This document shows, in pieces, positions 53,072-61,846 of a DNA stretch of 64,000 nt. This stretch comes from Micromonospora ureilytica (GTDB taxonomy: Bacteria > Actinomycetota > Actinomycetes > Mycobacteriales > Micromonosporaceae). Made by a program: the position numbers and the translations under genes. The notes beneath the pieces are model-generated. The model ran no database searches and was not told the DNA's origin. It saw nothing but the letters and a program-made list of their open reading frames with translations. Position 1 is the stretch's first letter. Each line of letters opens with the position of its first letter. The stretch lies in NCBI RefSeq assembly GCF_015751765.1, contig NZ_JADOTX010000001.1:6510001-6574000 (forward strand). Direction: 5' to 3'.

Positions 53072-54171
53072 ACCGGCCCGCGCCGGTCTCGTCGCGGCTG
53101 CCCGAGTTCACCTGGGACACCCTGGACGCCGCGGCCACGCTGGCCGCGGCGCATCCGGAGGGCCTGATCAACCTCTCCATGGGTACGCCTGTCGACCCGG
53201 TGCCGGAGGTGATCCGGCGGGCGTTGGCTGACGCGTCCGATGCCCCCGGTTACCCGCTGACCGCCGGCACCCCGGCGCTGCGGGCCGCGATCGCGGCGTG
53301 GGTGTCCCGAGCCTGTGGCGCTGGCGTCGACGGTCTCGGTGTGCTGCCGACCATCGGCTCTAAGGAGCTGGTGGCCTGGCTGCCCACGCTGCTCGGCATC
53401 GGCCCGGGTGACGTGGTGGTGGTGCCGTCGATCGCGTACCCCACCTACGAGGATGGCGCCCGGCTGGCCGGCGCCACAGTCGTCCGTACCGACTCGCTCA
53501 CCTCGCTCGGGCCGACCCCGCGGGTCCGGTTGGTCTGGGTCAACTCGCCCGGCAACCCGACCGGCCGGGTGTTGCCCGCGGCGCACCTGCGCAAGGTGGT
53601 CGACTGGGCCCGCGAACGTGGCGCGGTGGTCGCGAGCGACGAGTGCTACCTGCCACTGGGCTGGTCGGCCGAGCCAATTTCGGTGCTGTCTCCGCAGGTC
53701 AGTGGGGGCAGCTATGCCGGGGTGCTCGCCGTGCACTCGCTCTCCAAGCGGTCCAACCTCGCCGGCTACCGGGCCGGCTTCGTCGCCGGCGACCCGGCGC
53801 TCGTCGCCGAGCTGCTCAAGGTCCGCAAGCACGCCGGCATGATCGTGCCCGCGCCGGTGCAGGCGGCCATGGTGGCCGCCTTGGAGGACGAGCGACACGC
53901 CGAGGAACAGCGGGAGCGTTACCGCGCCCGGCGGGAGGTGCTCCGCGCGGCGTTCACCGCTGCCGGGTTCACCGTCGAGCACTCCGAGGCGGGCCTCTAC
54001 CTCTGGCTGACCCGGGGTGAGGACTGCTGGCAGACGGTCGACTGGCTGGCCCGACGCGGCATCCTGGTCGCCGCCGGCGTCTTCTACGGCCCCACGGCCG
54101 GGCAGCATGTCCGGGTCGCCCTGACCGAGTCCGACGAGCACATCGCCGCCGTCGCCGCGCGCCTCGCCTGA
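53068..54171 (+). CDS. dapC: Succinyldiaminopimelate transaminase
   Basis: 367-residue PLP aminotransferase that makes N-succinyl-L,L-diaminopimelate precursor in lysine and cell-wall synthesis. HSLSKRSNLAGYR contains the PLP lysine (Lys227), and SPGNPTGRV and SDECYLPLG are the other fold-type I motifs. No ATG, GTG or TTG lies near the conserved start LPEFTWDTLDAA. The best start is CTG 53068, which overlaps the fdxA stop and lies after GAGGG. It is coupled to fdxA. Confidence 0.92.
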   Translation: MNRPAPVSSRLPEFTWDTLDAAATLAAAHPEGLINLSMGTPVDPVPEVIRRALADASDAPGYPLTAGTPALRAAIAAWVSRACGAGVDGLGVLPTIGSKELVAWLPTLLGIGPGDVVVVPSIAYPTYEDGARLAGATVVRTDSLTSLGPTPRVRLVWVNSPGNPTGRVLPAAHLRKVVDWARERGAVVASDECYLPLGWSAEPISVLSPQVSGGSYAGVLAVHSLSKRSNLAGYRAGFVAGDPALVAELLKVRKHAGMIVPAPVQAAMVAALEDERHAEEQRERYRARREVLRAAFTAAGFTVEHSEAGLYLWLTRGEDCWQTVDWLARRGILVAAGVFYGPTAGQHVRVALTESDEHIAAVAARLA

Positions 54172-54354
54172 TCGCGGTCCGGCGGTCGAGCCCGACGGCC
54201 GACCGCCCGGACGGCGTCCGCCGCTGACCTGGCGGAACGCGGTCGGGTCGGCGCAGCGGGCGGGAGCCTGTGGCCCTTGAACGCTATCCTCGGCCGCGGA
54301 CCTGGTCGGGGCCGTCGCGGCCCCGCACCCCAGCAGGAACATCGAGGTGTGCGG

Positions 54355-55374
54355 ATGGTGGACAGGCCAGGCGCGCGGGTGCGGGCGGCGGTGGTCGGCA
54401 CCGGCCTGATCGGTGGCTCGGTGCTGCTCCGGATGTACGACGCCGGCATCGACGTGATCGGGTGGGACCCGGACGAGGCCACCCGGCGGGAGACCCGACG
54501 AGCGGGCGTACCCGCGCCGGATCGGCTGGTCGAGGCCGTGGCCGACCGGGACGTGGTCTTCCTGTGCGGGCCGTTGCCCACCCTGCCGGCGACGCTTGTC
54601 GAGGTGGCGGCGATGACCGGTGACCGGTGTGTGCTGACCGACGTCGGTAGCACCAAGGAGCAGGTGACGGCGTTCGCCGCCGCGCAGGGGCTGACGCATC
54701 GGTTCGTGCCCGGCCACCCGATGGCGGGCACCGACCGGTCGGGCTTGACGGCCGCACGGCCGGACCTGCTCACCGGAGCGGCCTGGGTGCTCTGTCCAGC
54801 ACCTGGGCCGTCCACCACCTCGTTCCGTTGGCTGGCCGAGCTGCTGGTGGAGGTGTTCGAGGCCCGGGTGGTGCCGATGTCCGCCACGGAGCACGACTCG
54901 GCCGCCGCACTCGCCTCACACGTGCCGCACCTGCTCGCCGGCGCGCTGGCCGGCGCCGTGCAGCGCGCGCCGCTGCGCGACGCGATCCTCGCGCTCGCCG
55001 CCGGCAGCTTCTCCGACGGGACCCGGGTGGCCGGAACCCCCGCCGATCGGACCGCCAACATGCTGCTCGGCAATCGGGACCTGGTGCTCCGTGAGCTGGC
55101 CGAGGTCACCGTCTTCCTGGACGACCTGGCGGCCGCGCTGCGCGCCGACGACGCCCCGGCGCTCACCGCCCGGTACGACGAGGCGCGGGCCGCCCGCGCG
55201 GCACTGCGCGACCGGCGGTTCGATGCGTACGACCGGCAGTTCCCGGCCGGCGGTGACCACGCCGCGGAGGTGTCCTGGCTGCGTGAGTTGGGGGTGGCCG
55301 GCGGCCACCTGACCGGCCTGCGCGTCGACGCGGACACGGTCTCCTACACGGCGCGGCGCCTCGTCGCTGACTAG
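54355..55374 (+). CDS. tyrA: Prephenate dehydrogenase
   Basis: 339-residue TyrA-type enzyme converting prephenate to 4-hydroxyphenylpyruvate. The NAD motif is VVGTGLIGGSVLLRMYDAG near the N-terminus, LTDVGSTKEQV and GHPMAGTDRSGL are catalytic-domain markers, and HVPHLLAGAL fits the dimer domain. The extra C-terminal part (SYTARRLVAD) is not an ACT domain. ATG 54355 follows GAGG at 7 nt. It begins 183 bp after dapC. Confidence 0.9.
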   Translation: MVDRPGARVRAAVVGTGLIGGSVLLRMYDAGIDVIGWDPDEATRRETRRAGVPAPDRLVEAVADRDVVFLCGPLPTLPATLVEVAAMTGDRCVLTDVGSTKEQVTAFAAAQGLTHRFVPGHPMAGTDRSGLTAARPDLLTGAAWVLCPAPGPSTTSFRWLAELLVEVFEARVVPMSATEHDSAAALASHVPHLLAGALAGAVQRAPLRDAILALAAGSFSDGTRVAGTPADRTANMLLGNRDLVLRELAEVTVFLDDLAAALRADDAPALTARYDEARAARAALRDRRFDAYDRQFPAGGDHAAEVSWLRELGVAGGHLTGLRVDADTVSYTARRLVAD

Positions 55375-55377
55375 GCT
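55372..55377 (+). promoter_or_regulatory. -10 box TAGGCT of leaderless SIMPL gene
   Basis: TAGGCT overlaps the tyrA stop and ends 7 nt before ATG 55385; the GAGGGG between could alternatively act as a ribosome site. Confidence 0.4.
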
Positions 55378-55384
55378 GAGGGGC

Positions 55385-56035
55385 ATGGTGGTGGACGGTC
55401 CGGTGGTGCAGGTACGCGGCGAGGCGTACCGGGAGGTGCCGCCCGAGCTGGCCCGGTTCGCGGTCACCGCGACGGCCCGCGACCGGGACCGGGAGGCGAC
55501 GCTGACCCGGTTGGCCGAGCGGGCCGCGGCGGTCCGGGTCCTGCTGGACGGCTCCGGGCCGGCGGTGGCGCGGCGGGAGACCGGCGACCTGCGCGTGCGA
55601 CCGGAGACCCGGCGCTCGGGTGAGCGGGTGGTCGCCTGGCACGGCAGTGTCACCACCACAGTCACCGTCACCGACTTCACCGCGTTGGGTGAGCTGATGC
55701 TCCGGCTCGCCGACCAGGACCAGGTCGAGGTGGCCGGCCCGTGGTGGGAGCTTCGTCCGGACAGCCCCGCCCATCGTGCGGCCCGGCACGCCGCGATCAG
55801 CGAGGCGCTGCTGCGAGCCCGGGAGTACGCGGAGGCGCTGGGCGCCCGGGTCACCTCGTTGATCGAGCTGGCCGATGCGGGCCCCGCCGACCGGCCGATG
55901 TTCGCCCGTGCGGCGTTCGCCAGTGGCGGTGGAGCGGGCGGTGGTCCGCCGGAGCTTGAGCTGGACCCGCAGCCGCAGACCGTGCAGGCGGCGGTGCAGG
56001 CGCGGTTCACCATCAGCGACCCGGTTCTGGGCTGA
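55385..56035 (+). CDS. SIMPL (DUF541) domain protein
   Basis: 216-residue protein of the SIMPL/BP26 fold: VQVRGEAYREVPPELARFAVTATARDRDREATL at the start, and AARHAAISEALLRAREYAEALGARV in the second half. The C-terminus has QTVQAAVQARFTI. No signal peptide, unlike many family members, so it is probably cytoplasmic. It overlaps the kinase-like gene by one base. Confidence 0.83.
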   Translation: MVVDGPVVQVRGEAYREVPPELARFAVTATARDRDREATLTRLAERAAAVRVLLDGSGPAVARRETGDLRVRPETRRSGERVVAWHGSVTTTVTVTDFTALGELMLRLADQDQVEVAGPWWELRPDSPAHRAARHAAISEALLRAREYAEALGARVTSLIELADAGPADRPMFARAAFASGGGAGGGPPELELDPQPQTVQAAVQARFTISDPVLG

Positions 56036-56682
56036 TGCCGCCGGCCCGGGTGCTGTCCGTCGACGAGTTGGTGGAACGGGCGTTGGCGCTTGCCGAGGCC
56101 GGCTCGCGACAGCTGCTCGGCATCGCCGGTGCGCCGGGCGCGGGGAAGTCCACCCTGGCTGCGCGGATCGTCGCCGAGGTCGGGTCGGCCGCCTGCCTGG
56201 TGCCGATGGACGGCTTCCACCTGGCGCAGTCGCAGCTGGCCCGTCTGGGCCGCGCCGACCGCAAGGGCGCTGTGGACACCTTCGATGCCAACGGGTACGT
56301 CTCGCTGCTGCGCCGGTTGCGCCGGTTGGAGCCGACGTCGGTCTACGCGCCGGAGTTCCGGCGGGAGCTGGAGGAGCCGGTGGCCGGCGCGATCGAGGTG
56401 CTGCCGTCGGTCCGGCTGGTGGTGACCGAGGGCAACTACCTGCTGTTGGAGGATTTCCCCTGGCAGGAGATCCGACCGCTGCTGCACGAGGCGTGGTTCC
56501 TCGACCTGGACGCCGAGGTGCGGCACCGCCGGCTGACCGCCCGACACGAGGCGTTCGGTCGGTCTCCGGAGCAGGCGCGGGCGTGGGCGCTGGGCAGCGA
56601 CGAGTCCAACGCGGCCCTGATCACCCCCACCGCCGGGCGGGCTGACCTGGTGGTCCGCCTGTCGGAGCCCCCGGCGGCCTGA
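56035..56682 (+). CDS. P-loop nucleoside/pantothenate kinase-like protein
   Basis: 215-residue kinase-fold protein. Walker A is GAPGAGKSTLAAR and VPMDGFHLAQSQL is the substrate motif of the PRK/pantothenate kinase group, as in YfdH-like fructose/uridine kinases. VVTEGNYLLLEDFPW follows. ATG 56035 shares its A with the upstream stop (TGATG). Substrate is unknown. Confidence 0.85.
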   Translation: MPPARVLSVDELVERALALAEAGSRQLLGIAGAPGAGKSTLAARIVAEVGSAACLVPMDGFHLAQSQLARLGRADRKGAVDTFDANGYVSLLRRLRRLEPTSVYAPEFRRELEEPVAGAIEVLPSVRLVVTEGNYLLLEDFPWQEIRPLLHEAWFLDLDAEVRHRRLTARHEAFGRSPEQARAWALGSDESNAALITPTAGRADLVVRLSEPPAA

Positions 56683-56699
56683 CAGCTGGCCGCTGACCG

Positions 56700-57305
56700 T
56701 TAGTCGAGTTGACGGACCGGTCGGGCCGGGTTGCCGACCGCGACCACGTTGGCGGGCAGGTCCCGGGTGACCACCGCGCCCGCGCCGACGACGGTGTTCG
56801 CGCCGATCGTCACGCCGGCCAGCACGATCGCGCCACCGCCGAGCCACACGTTGTCGCCGATGGTGATCGGCTTGGCCGCCTCCCACTTGTCCCGTCGTGG
56901 GCCGGGCTCGACCGGATGCGTCGGGGTGAGCAGCTGCACGTTCGGGCCGACCTGGACGTCCGCGCCGAGGGTGATCCGACCAACGTCGAGGAAGACCGCG
57001 TTGTAGTTGACGAAGCTGCGCGGGCCGATGCGGATCTGCCAGCCGTAGTCGCAGTAGAACGGTGGGCGGATCCAGGTGCCCTCGCCCAGTTCGCCGAGGA
57101 GTTCACGCAGTGCCGCGATCCGGGCCCGGGGGTCGGCTGCGGGACTTGTGTTGAAGCGTTCCATCAGCCGGGCGGCCTGCTCCAGGTCGGCGACGATAGC
57201 AGGATCGTCGGCGATGTATGGCTCGCCGGCGAGCATCTTGTCCTTCATGGAGGTCACGACCCGATCATGCCGGCCCGGTTCGTCGGCTCGTGGCGGGTTC
57301 GTCAT
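56700..57305 (-). CDS. Sugar O-acetyltransferase (maltose acetyltransferase type)
   Basis: 201-residue hexapeptide-repeat acetyltransferase. MKDKMLAGEPYIADDPAIVAD is the Mac domain, followed by PFYCDYGWQIRIGPRSFVNYN and the left-handed helix repeats, with HPVEPGPRRDKWE and GAGAVVTRDLPANVVAVGNPARPVR. It acetylates a sugar such as maltose. The ATG at 57305 was preferred; an internal ATG at 57248 is closer to the conserved domain. Palindromic operator just upstream. Confidence 0.93.
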   Translation of the reverse strand: MTNPPRADEPGRHDRVVTSMKDKMLAGEPYIADDPAIVADLEQAARLMERFNTSPAADPRARIAALRELLGELGEGTWIRPPFYCDYGWQIRIGPRSFVNYNAVFLDVGRITLGADVQVGPNVQLLTPTHPVEPGPRRDKWEAAKPITIGDNVWLGGGAIVLAGVTIGANTVVGAGAVVTRDLPANVVAVGNPARPVRQLD

Positions 57306-57320
57306 CTTTCGGCCTTCATT

Positions 57321-57339
57321 TTGCATACCGAGTATGCAA
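57321..57339. promoter_or_regulatory. Palindromic operator between acetyltransferase and subtilase
   Basis: TTGCATACCGAGTATGCAA, perfect 8-bp arms around CGA, 15 bp from the acetyltransferase start. It resembles GntR-type operators. No regulator is encoded next to it. Confidence 0.65.
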
Positions 57340-57394
57340 TTCTGGGTTGTCAATGTGACCCCCATCCATGAAGACGCTTGACGAGGAGGATCCG

Positions 57395-60300
57395 TTGCAC
57401 CAGGGAAAAAGATTGGCCGCCCTCGGCCTCGTGTTCGCGCTGGCGCTCTCCGCGCCGGCTCCCGCCTCAGCCACGGCTGCGGCGCCCGCCCCACCCGGCG
57501 GCACCGGTCACCAGACCATTGCGGGTGGACCCATCGCCAACCGCTCGACCACCGTCACGCTGATCACCGGTGACCGGGTCACCGTCACCGCTTCCGGCGC
57601 CTCCGTCCGGCCCGGCACCGGCCGCGAGGACGTGCGGTTCCTGGTCCAGCGTGACCGCGGTCGCCTCTCGGTGACACCGACGGACGCGCTGCCGTTGCTG
57701 CGCTCGGGCCGGGTGGACCGGCGACTCTTCGACGTCACCGGGCTGGTCGAGGCGGGTTACGACGACGCCCGCCGTGACACCCTGCCGCTGCTGGCGGCGT
57801 ACGGCTCGACGGGTGCCGCCCGGCGTGCCCCGGCCGCTCTGCCCGGCACGCGGGTGACCCGCGACCTGCCGGCGATTCGTGGTGCCGCACTGAACAGCGA
57901 CAAGTCTTCCCTCGGCGCGGTCTGGGAGACGGTCACCACCACCGGTCCCGCCGGGGCTCGGCTCGACGCGGCGGGGGGCGTCGAGCGGATCTGGCTGGAC
58001 GGCCGTCGACGGGTGACGCTCGACCACAGCGTGCCGCAGATCGGCGCGCCCGCCGCCTGGGCGGCCGGGTTCACCGGCGCGGGAGTGTCCGTCGCGGTGC
58101 TGGACACCGGCGTCGACGCGACCCACCCGGACCTGGCCGGCAAGGTGGCCGAGGCGCGCAACTTCACCGAGGTCGCCGACGCTCGGGACATGGTCGGCCA
58201 CGGCACCCACGTGGCCTCGACCATCGCGGGCAGCGGCGCTGCCGCAGGCGGCAAGTACCGGGGTGTGGCGCCGGACGCGACGCTGCTGGACGGCAAGGTC
58301 TGTGAGGACACCGGCTGCTCCGATTCGGCGATCCTCGCGGGCATGCAGTGGGCCGCGGTGGAGAAGAAGGCCGCCGTGGTCAACATGAGCCTCAGCGGCT
58401 GGGACACCCCGGAGGTCGACCCGCTGGAGGAGGCGGTGCAGAGCCTGACCGCTCAGACCGGCACCCTCTTCGTCCTCGCGGCCGGCAACGACGGCATGGA
58501 CGGCTCGGTCGGCTCCCCGGCCACCGCCGACGCCGGGCTCGCCGTGGGCGCTGTCGACCGCGACGACGAACTGGCCGAATTCTCCAGCCGGGGCCCGCGG
58601 GTCGGCGACGACGCGCTGAAGCCGGACATCACCGCGCCCGGCGTCGACATCGTCGCCGCCCGGTCCGCCAACGGCTACATCGGTGATCCGGTGGACGACC
58701 GCTACGTCACGCTTTCCGGCACCTCGATGGCCACCCCGCACGTGGCCGGGTCGGCAGCGCTGCTGGCCCAGCAGCACCCGGGATGGCGGGCCGACCGGCT
58801 CAAGGCCACCCTGATGGCCGCCGCCAAGCCGCACCCGGACCAGACCGCCTACCAGCAGGGAGCCGGGCGGGTCGACGTCGCCCACGCGATCACCCAGCAG
58901 GTCAGCACCGACCCGGTGAGCGTCTCGTTCGGGCGTACGCTCTGGCCGCACACCGACGACGCCCCGATCACCCGCACGGTGACCTGGCGCAACGACGGTC
59001 CGGCCGCGGTCACCGTGGACCTGAGCGTCGAGGGCGCTGGCCCCGGCGGTCGCGCGCTACCGGCCGGCCTGTTCCAGTTGGGCGCCAACCAACTCACCGT
59101 GCCGGCGGGTGGCACGGCCGCCACGACCGTCACCGCGGACACCCGGCTCGGCGACGCCGACGGTTACTGGACCGGGCGGATCGTGGCCCGATCCGGGACT
59201 GCCGTCGCTGTCACCCCGCTCGCCGTGCACCGGGAGGTGGAGAGCTACACGCTGACCGTGGAGCACCTGAACCGCGCCGGCGAGCGCACCGCGGACCACT
59301 GGAGCTCCCTGGTCGGGATGGACACCTACGGCTTCTGGGACGTCGTCAGCTCCGACGGGGTGGCCACCGTGCGGGTGCCCAAGGGGCACTACGGCCTGAG
59401 CGGCCTCGTCTTCGAGCCCGGACCGGAAGATGAGCAGCGCGGCATGTCCATGCTGATGCAGCCCGAACTGACCCTCGATCGGGACACCCGGATCGTCGTG
59501 GACGCCCGCCGGGCCAAGCCGGTACGGACGACCGTGCCGGACCGGACCGCCGTCCCGCAACTGATCGACCTCAGCGGCAACTTCACCGCCGATGACGGCA
59601 GCGGATACGGCGTCGGGCTCTGGGCGGAAACGTTCACCGGCCTGGCCAGCGGTCAGCTCGGCAAGCCGGTCTCCGCCGACAAGTTCGTCGCCACCGTCAG
59701 CAGCAACTGGACCAAGCCGGACCCGGCCAACAGCCCGTACCTGTACGCGCTGGCCGAAGCGATCCCCGGCCGGATGCCCACCGGCTTCGTCCGCGACTAC
59801 GCCCGACGGGACCTGGCCACCGTCGTGCACCAGTTCCGCGGTGGCTACCCGGGCATGGAGGCCGAGCGGCTCGTGTTCCCCGAGCTGGAGTACAACGTCG
59901 GCTATTCCGCGCTGGTGCTGCCCACCGTCGTGCCCGGCCAGCGGGTGGAGTACTACAACACCACGGGTGTGAAGTGGGAATCCGAGGTCGACTTCGGAAC
60001 GGTGGACGAGGAAGGGTGGTTGAATCCGAAGGCAGCGCTCTTCTCCACCCCCACCGCGTACCGGGCCGGGCGGACGGTGCAGGAGATCTGGAACCAGGCG
60101 CCGTACGGACCGTCCTTCCCGAAGCCGCGCTGGCCGAACCAGAGCGTCAGTCGGGTCGGCGACACCATCCTGGCCGACGTGCCGATCTTCAGCGACGCGG
60201 CCGGGCACCCGGGCTTCTCGCTGAGCGACAGTGAGCACACCAAGCTCTGGCGCAACGGCAAGCTGGTCGGCGAGAGCGAGTACGCCGGCTACGGGGAGTT

Positions 60301-60757
60301 CACAGTGCCACCGGGTGCTGCGGACTACCGGCTCGTCACGTCGTCGAAGCGAAGCTTCACCGACCTGAGCACCGCCGTGGAGTCCAGCTGGACCTTCCGG
60401 TCGAGGCACGTCGCCGGTGACACGCCGGCCCGACTGCCCCTGTCGGCGATCCGCTTCGCGCCGCCCTTGCGGGTGGACAACAGCGCCCCGGCCGGTCAGG
60501 GCTTCGTCGTCCCCGTGCGGGTGCAGCGGCAGCCCGAATCGGCGGCCACCCGGGTGGAGAAGCTCGCTGTCGACGTCTCGTACGACGGCGGGAAGACCTG
60601 GAGCAAGGCCAAGCTGGTCCGCACCTCCGCCGACGGCTGGTCGGCCCTGTTGCGGCACCCGGCCGGCACCGGCTACGTGTCGCTGCGGGCCAGTGCCCGG
60701 GACACCGCCGGCAACACGGTGACCCAACGGATCATCCAGGCGTACCGGTTGCGCTGA
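57395..60757 (+). CDS. Secreted S8 (subtilisin-like) serine peptidase
   Basis: 1120-residue subtilase. The start TTG 57395 follows GAGGAGG by 5 nt and gives a normal signal peptide (RLAALGLVFALALSAPAPASA); the ATG at 57368 would add an acidic leader. A pro-region follows. Asp237 (VLDTGVDATHPDL), His269 (GHGTHVAS) and Ser444 (GTSMATPHVAG) form the triad. Large C-terminal beta domains (about 480-1120) are typical of actinobacterial secreted proteases. No membrane anchor or LPXTG is seen. Confidence 0.93.
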   Translation: MHQGKRLAALGLVFALALSAPAPASATAAAPAPPGGTGHQTIAGGPIANRSTTVTLITGDRVTVTASGASVRPGTGREDVRFLVQRDRGRLSVTPTDALPLLRSGRVDRRLFDVTGLVEAGYDDARRDTLPLLAAYGSTGAARRAPAALPGTRVTRDLPAIRGAALNSDKSSLGAVWETVTTTGPAGARLDAAGGVERIWLDGRRRVTLDHSVPQIGAPAAWAAGFTGAGVSVAVLDTGVDATHPDLAGKVAEARNFTEVADARDMVGHGTHVASTIAGSGAAAGGKYRGVAPDATLLDGKVCEDTGCSDSAILAGMQWAAVEKKAAVVNMSLSGWDTPEVDPLEEAVQSLTAQTGTLFVLAAGNDGMDGSVGSPATADAGLAVGAVDRDDELAEFSSRGPRVGDDALKPDITAPGVDIVAARSANGYIGDPVDDRYVTLSGTSMATPHVAGSAALLAQQHPGWRADRLKATLMAAAKPHPDQTAYQQGAGRVDVAHAITQQVSTDPVSVSFGRTLWPHTDDAPITRTVTWRNDGPAAVTVDLSVEGAGPGGRALPAGLFQLGANQLTVPAGGTAATTVTADTRLGDADGYWTGRIVARSGTAVAVTPLAVHREVESYTLTVEHLNRAGERTADHWSSLVGMDTYGFWDVVSSDGVATVRVPKGHYGLSGLVFEPGPEDEQRGMSMLMQPELTLDRDTRIVVDARRAKPVRTTVPDRTAVPQLIDLSGNFTADDGSGYGVGLWAETFTGLASGQLGKPVSADKFVATVSSNWTKPDPANSPYLYALAEAIPGRMPTGFVRDYARRDLATVVHQFRGGYPGMEAERLVFPELEYNVGYSALVLPTVVPGQRVEYYNTTGVKWESEVDFGTVDEEGWLNPKAALFSTPTAYRAGRTVQEIWNQAPYGPSFPKPRWPNQSVSRVGDTILADVPIFSDAAGHPGFSLSDSEHTKLWRNGKLVGESEYAGYGEFTVPPGAADYRLVTSSKRSFTDLSTAVESSWTFRSRHVAGDTPARLPLSAIRFAPPLRVDNSAPAGQGFVVPVRVQRQPESAATRVEKLAVDVSYDGGKTWSKAKLVRTSADGWSALLRHPAGTGYVSLRASARDTAGNTVTQRIIQAYRLR

Positions 60758-60808
60758 GGCGTACCCCGTCCGGGTCCGCGGCCGAACGCCGCGGACCCGG
60801 CGGGTCCG

Positions 60809-61768
60809 TCAGTCGTTGGCGTGCAGGGCGGCGTTCAGTTCGATGCCCCGACCGGTGCGCGGCCGCGCCTCCAGCCCGCCGGTGACCGAGTTGCGCCAGA
60901 ACAACAGGCCGTCGACACCGGACAGCTCCCGGGCCTTGACCACCCGACCGTCGGGGAGCGTGATCTTCGACGCGGCGGTGATGTAGCAGCCGGCCTCGAC
61001 CACACAGTCGTCGCCGAGCGAGATCCCGACGCCGGCGTTCGCGCCGACCAGGCTCCGCTCGCCGATGCTGATCTTGTCGGTGCCGCCGCCGGAGAGGGTG
61101 CCCATGATGGAGGCCCCGCCGCCGATGTCGGAGCCGTCGCCGACCAGCACGCCCTGCACGATCCGCCCCTCGACCATCGAGGTGCCGACGGTGCCGGCGT
61201 TGAAGTTCACGAAACCCTCGTGCATCACTGTGGTGCCGGCGGCCAGGTGAGCGCCGAGGCGCACCCGGTCGGCGTCGGCGATCCGCACACCGGAGGGCAC
61301 CACGTAGTCGGTCATCCGGGGGAACTTGTCGACCCCGTACACCGCCAGGTGCCGGCCGGCGGCCCGCTCGATCACCCGCAGCTCGTCCACCCGCTCCGGG
61401 GGGCACGGCCCGGCGGACGTCCAGGCCACGTTGGCCAGCTTGCCGAAGATGCCGTCCAGGTTGAGCTGGTTGGGTCGGACCAGGCGGTGCGACAGCAGAT
61501 GCAACCGGAGGTACGCGTCGGACGCGTCCTTGATCGGGTCGTCCAGCGAGCCGATCACGGTGACCACCTGCACGGTACGCAGACCGGGCAGGGGCCGGTC
61601 GCCGAGCGCGGCCGGTGGCAGGTCGAGCACGTCCGCCTTGTCCTCGCCGGTGACCAGCGGCAGCTCGCCCAGGCCCAGCTTGCCGGTCGGGTACCAGGTA
61701 TCGAGCACCTGCTCGTCGGCGGTGACCGTAGCCAGGCCGATGCCCCAGGCGGAATCTCCGGACGTCAC
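60809..61768 (-). CDS. dapD: Tetrahydrodipicolinate N-succinyltransferase
   Basis: 319-residue actinobacterial-type DapD that succinylates tetrahydrodipicolinate in the lysine pathway. The N-terminal domain has [19 protein letters not shown]. The hexapeptide helix carries [21 protein letters not shown] and [21 protein letters not shown], and [17 protein letters not shown] ends the domain. GTG 61768 follows GAGAGGTG. It diverges from dapE. Confidence 0.95.
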   Translation of the reverse strand: MTSGDSAWGIGLATVTADEQVLDTWYPTGKLGLGELPLVTGEDKADVLDLPPAALGDRPLPGLRTVQVVTVIGSLDDPIKDASDAYLRLHLLSHRLVRPNQLNLDGIFGKLANVAWTSAGPCPPERVDELRVIERAAGRHLAVYGVDKFPRMTDYVVPSGVRIADADRVRLGAHLAAGTTVMHEGFVNFNAGTVGTSMVEGRIVQGVLVGDGSDIGGGASIMGTLSGGGTDKISIGERSLVGANAGVGISLGDDCVVEAGCYITAASKITLPDGRVVKARELSGVDGLLFWRNSVTGGLEARPRTGRGIELNAALHAND

Positions 61769-61773
61769 TGTTA

Positions 61774-61822
61774 CACCTCTCGGTCACGGCCGGGCTGACC
61801 TCGGCTCGCTCCTCGCGCTGAC
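61774..61822 (-). repeat. Degenerate copy of the RBS-bearing repeat
   Basis: On the minus strand it begins GTCAGCGCGAGGAGCGAGCC and ends GACCGAGAGGTG, just before the dapD start. The order and ends match the copies at 28886 and 34171 but the middle has diverged. Confidence 0.55.
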
Positions 61823-61833
61823 AGACCTGAAGG

Positions 61834-61839
61834 TACCGT
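61834..61839 (+). promoter_or_regulatory. -10 box TACCGT of leaderless dapE
   Basis: TACCGT ends 7 nt before ATG 61847, with no ribosome site between. Confidence 0.5.
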
Positions 61840-61846
61840 GCGAACC

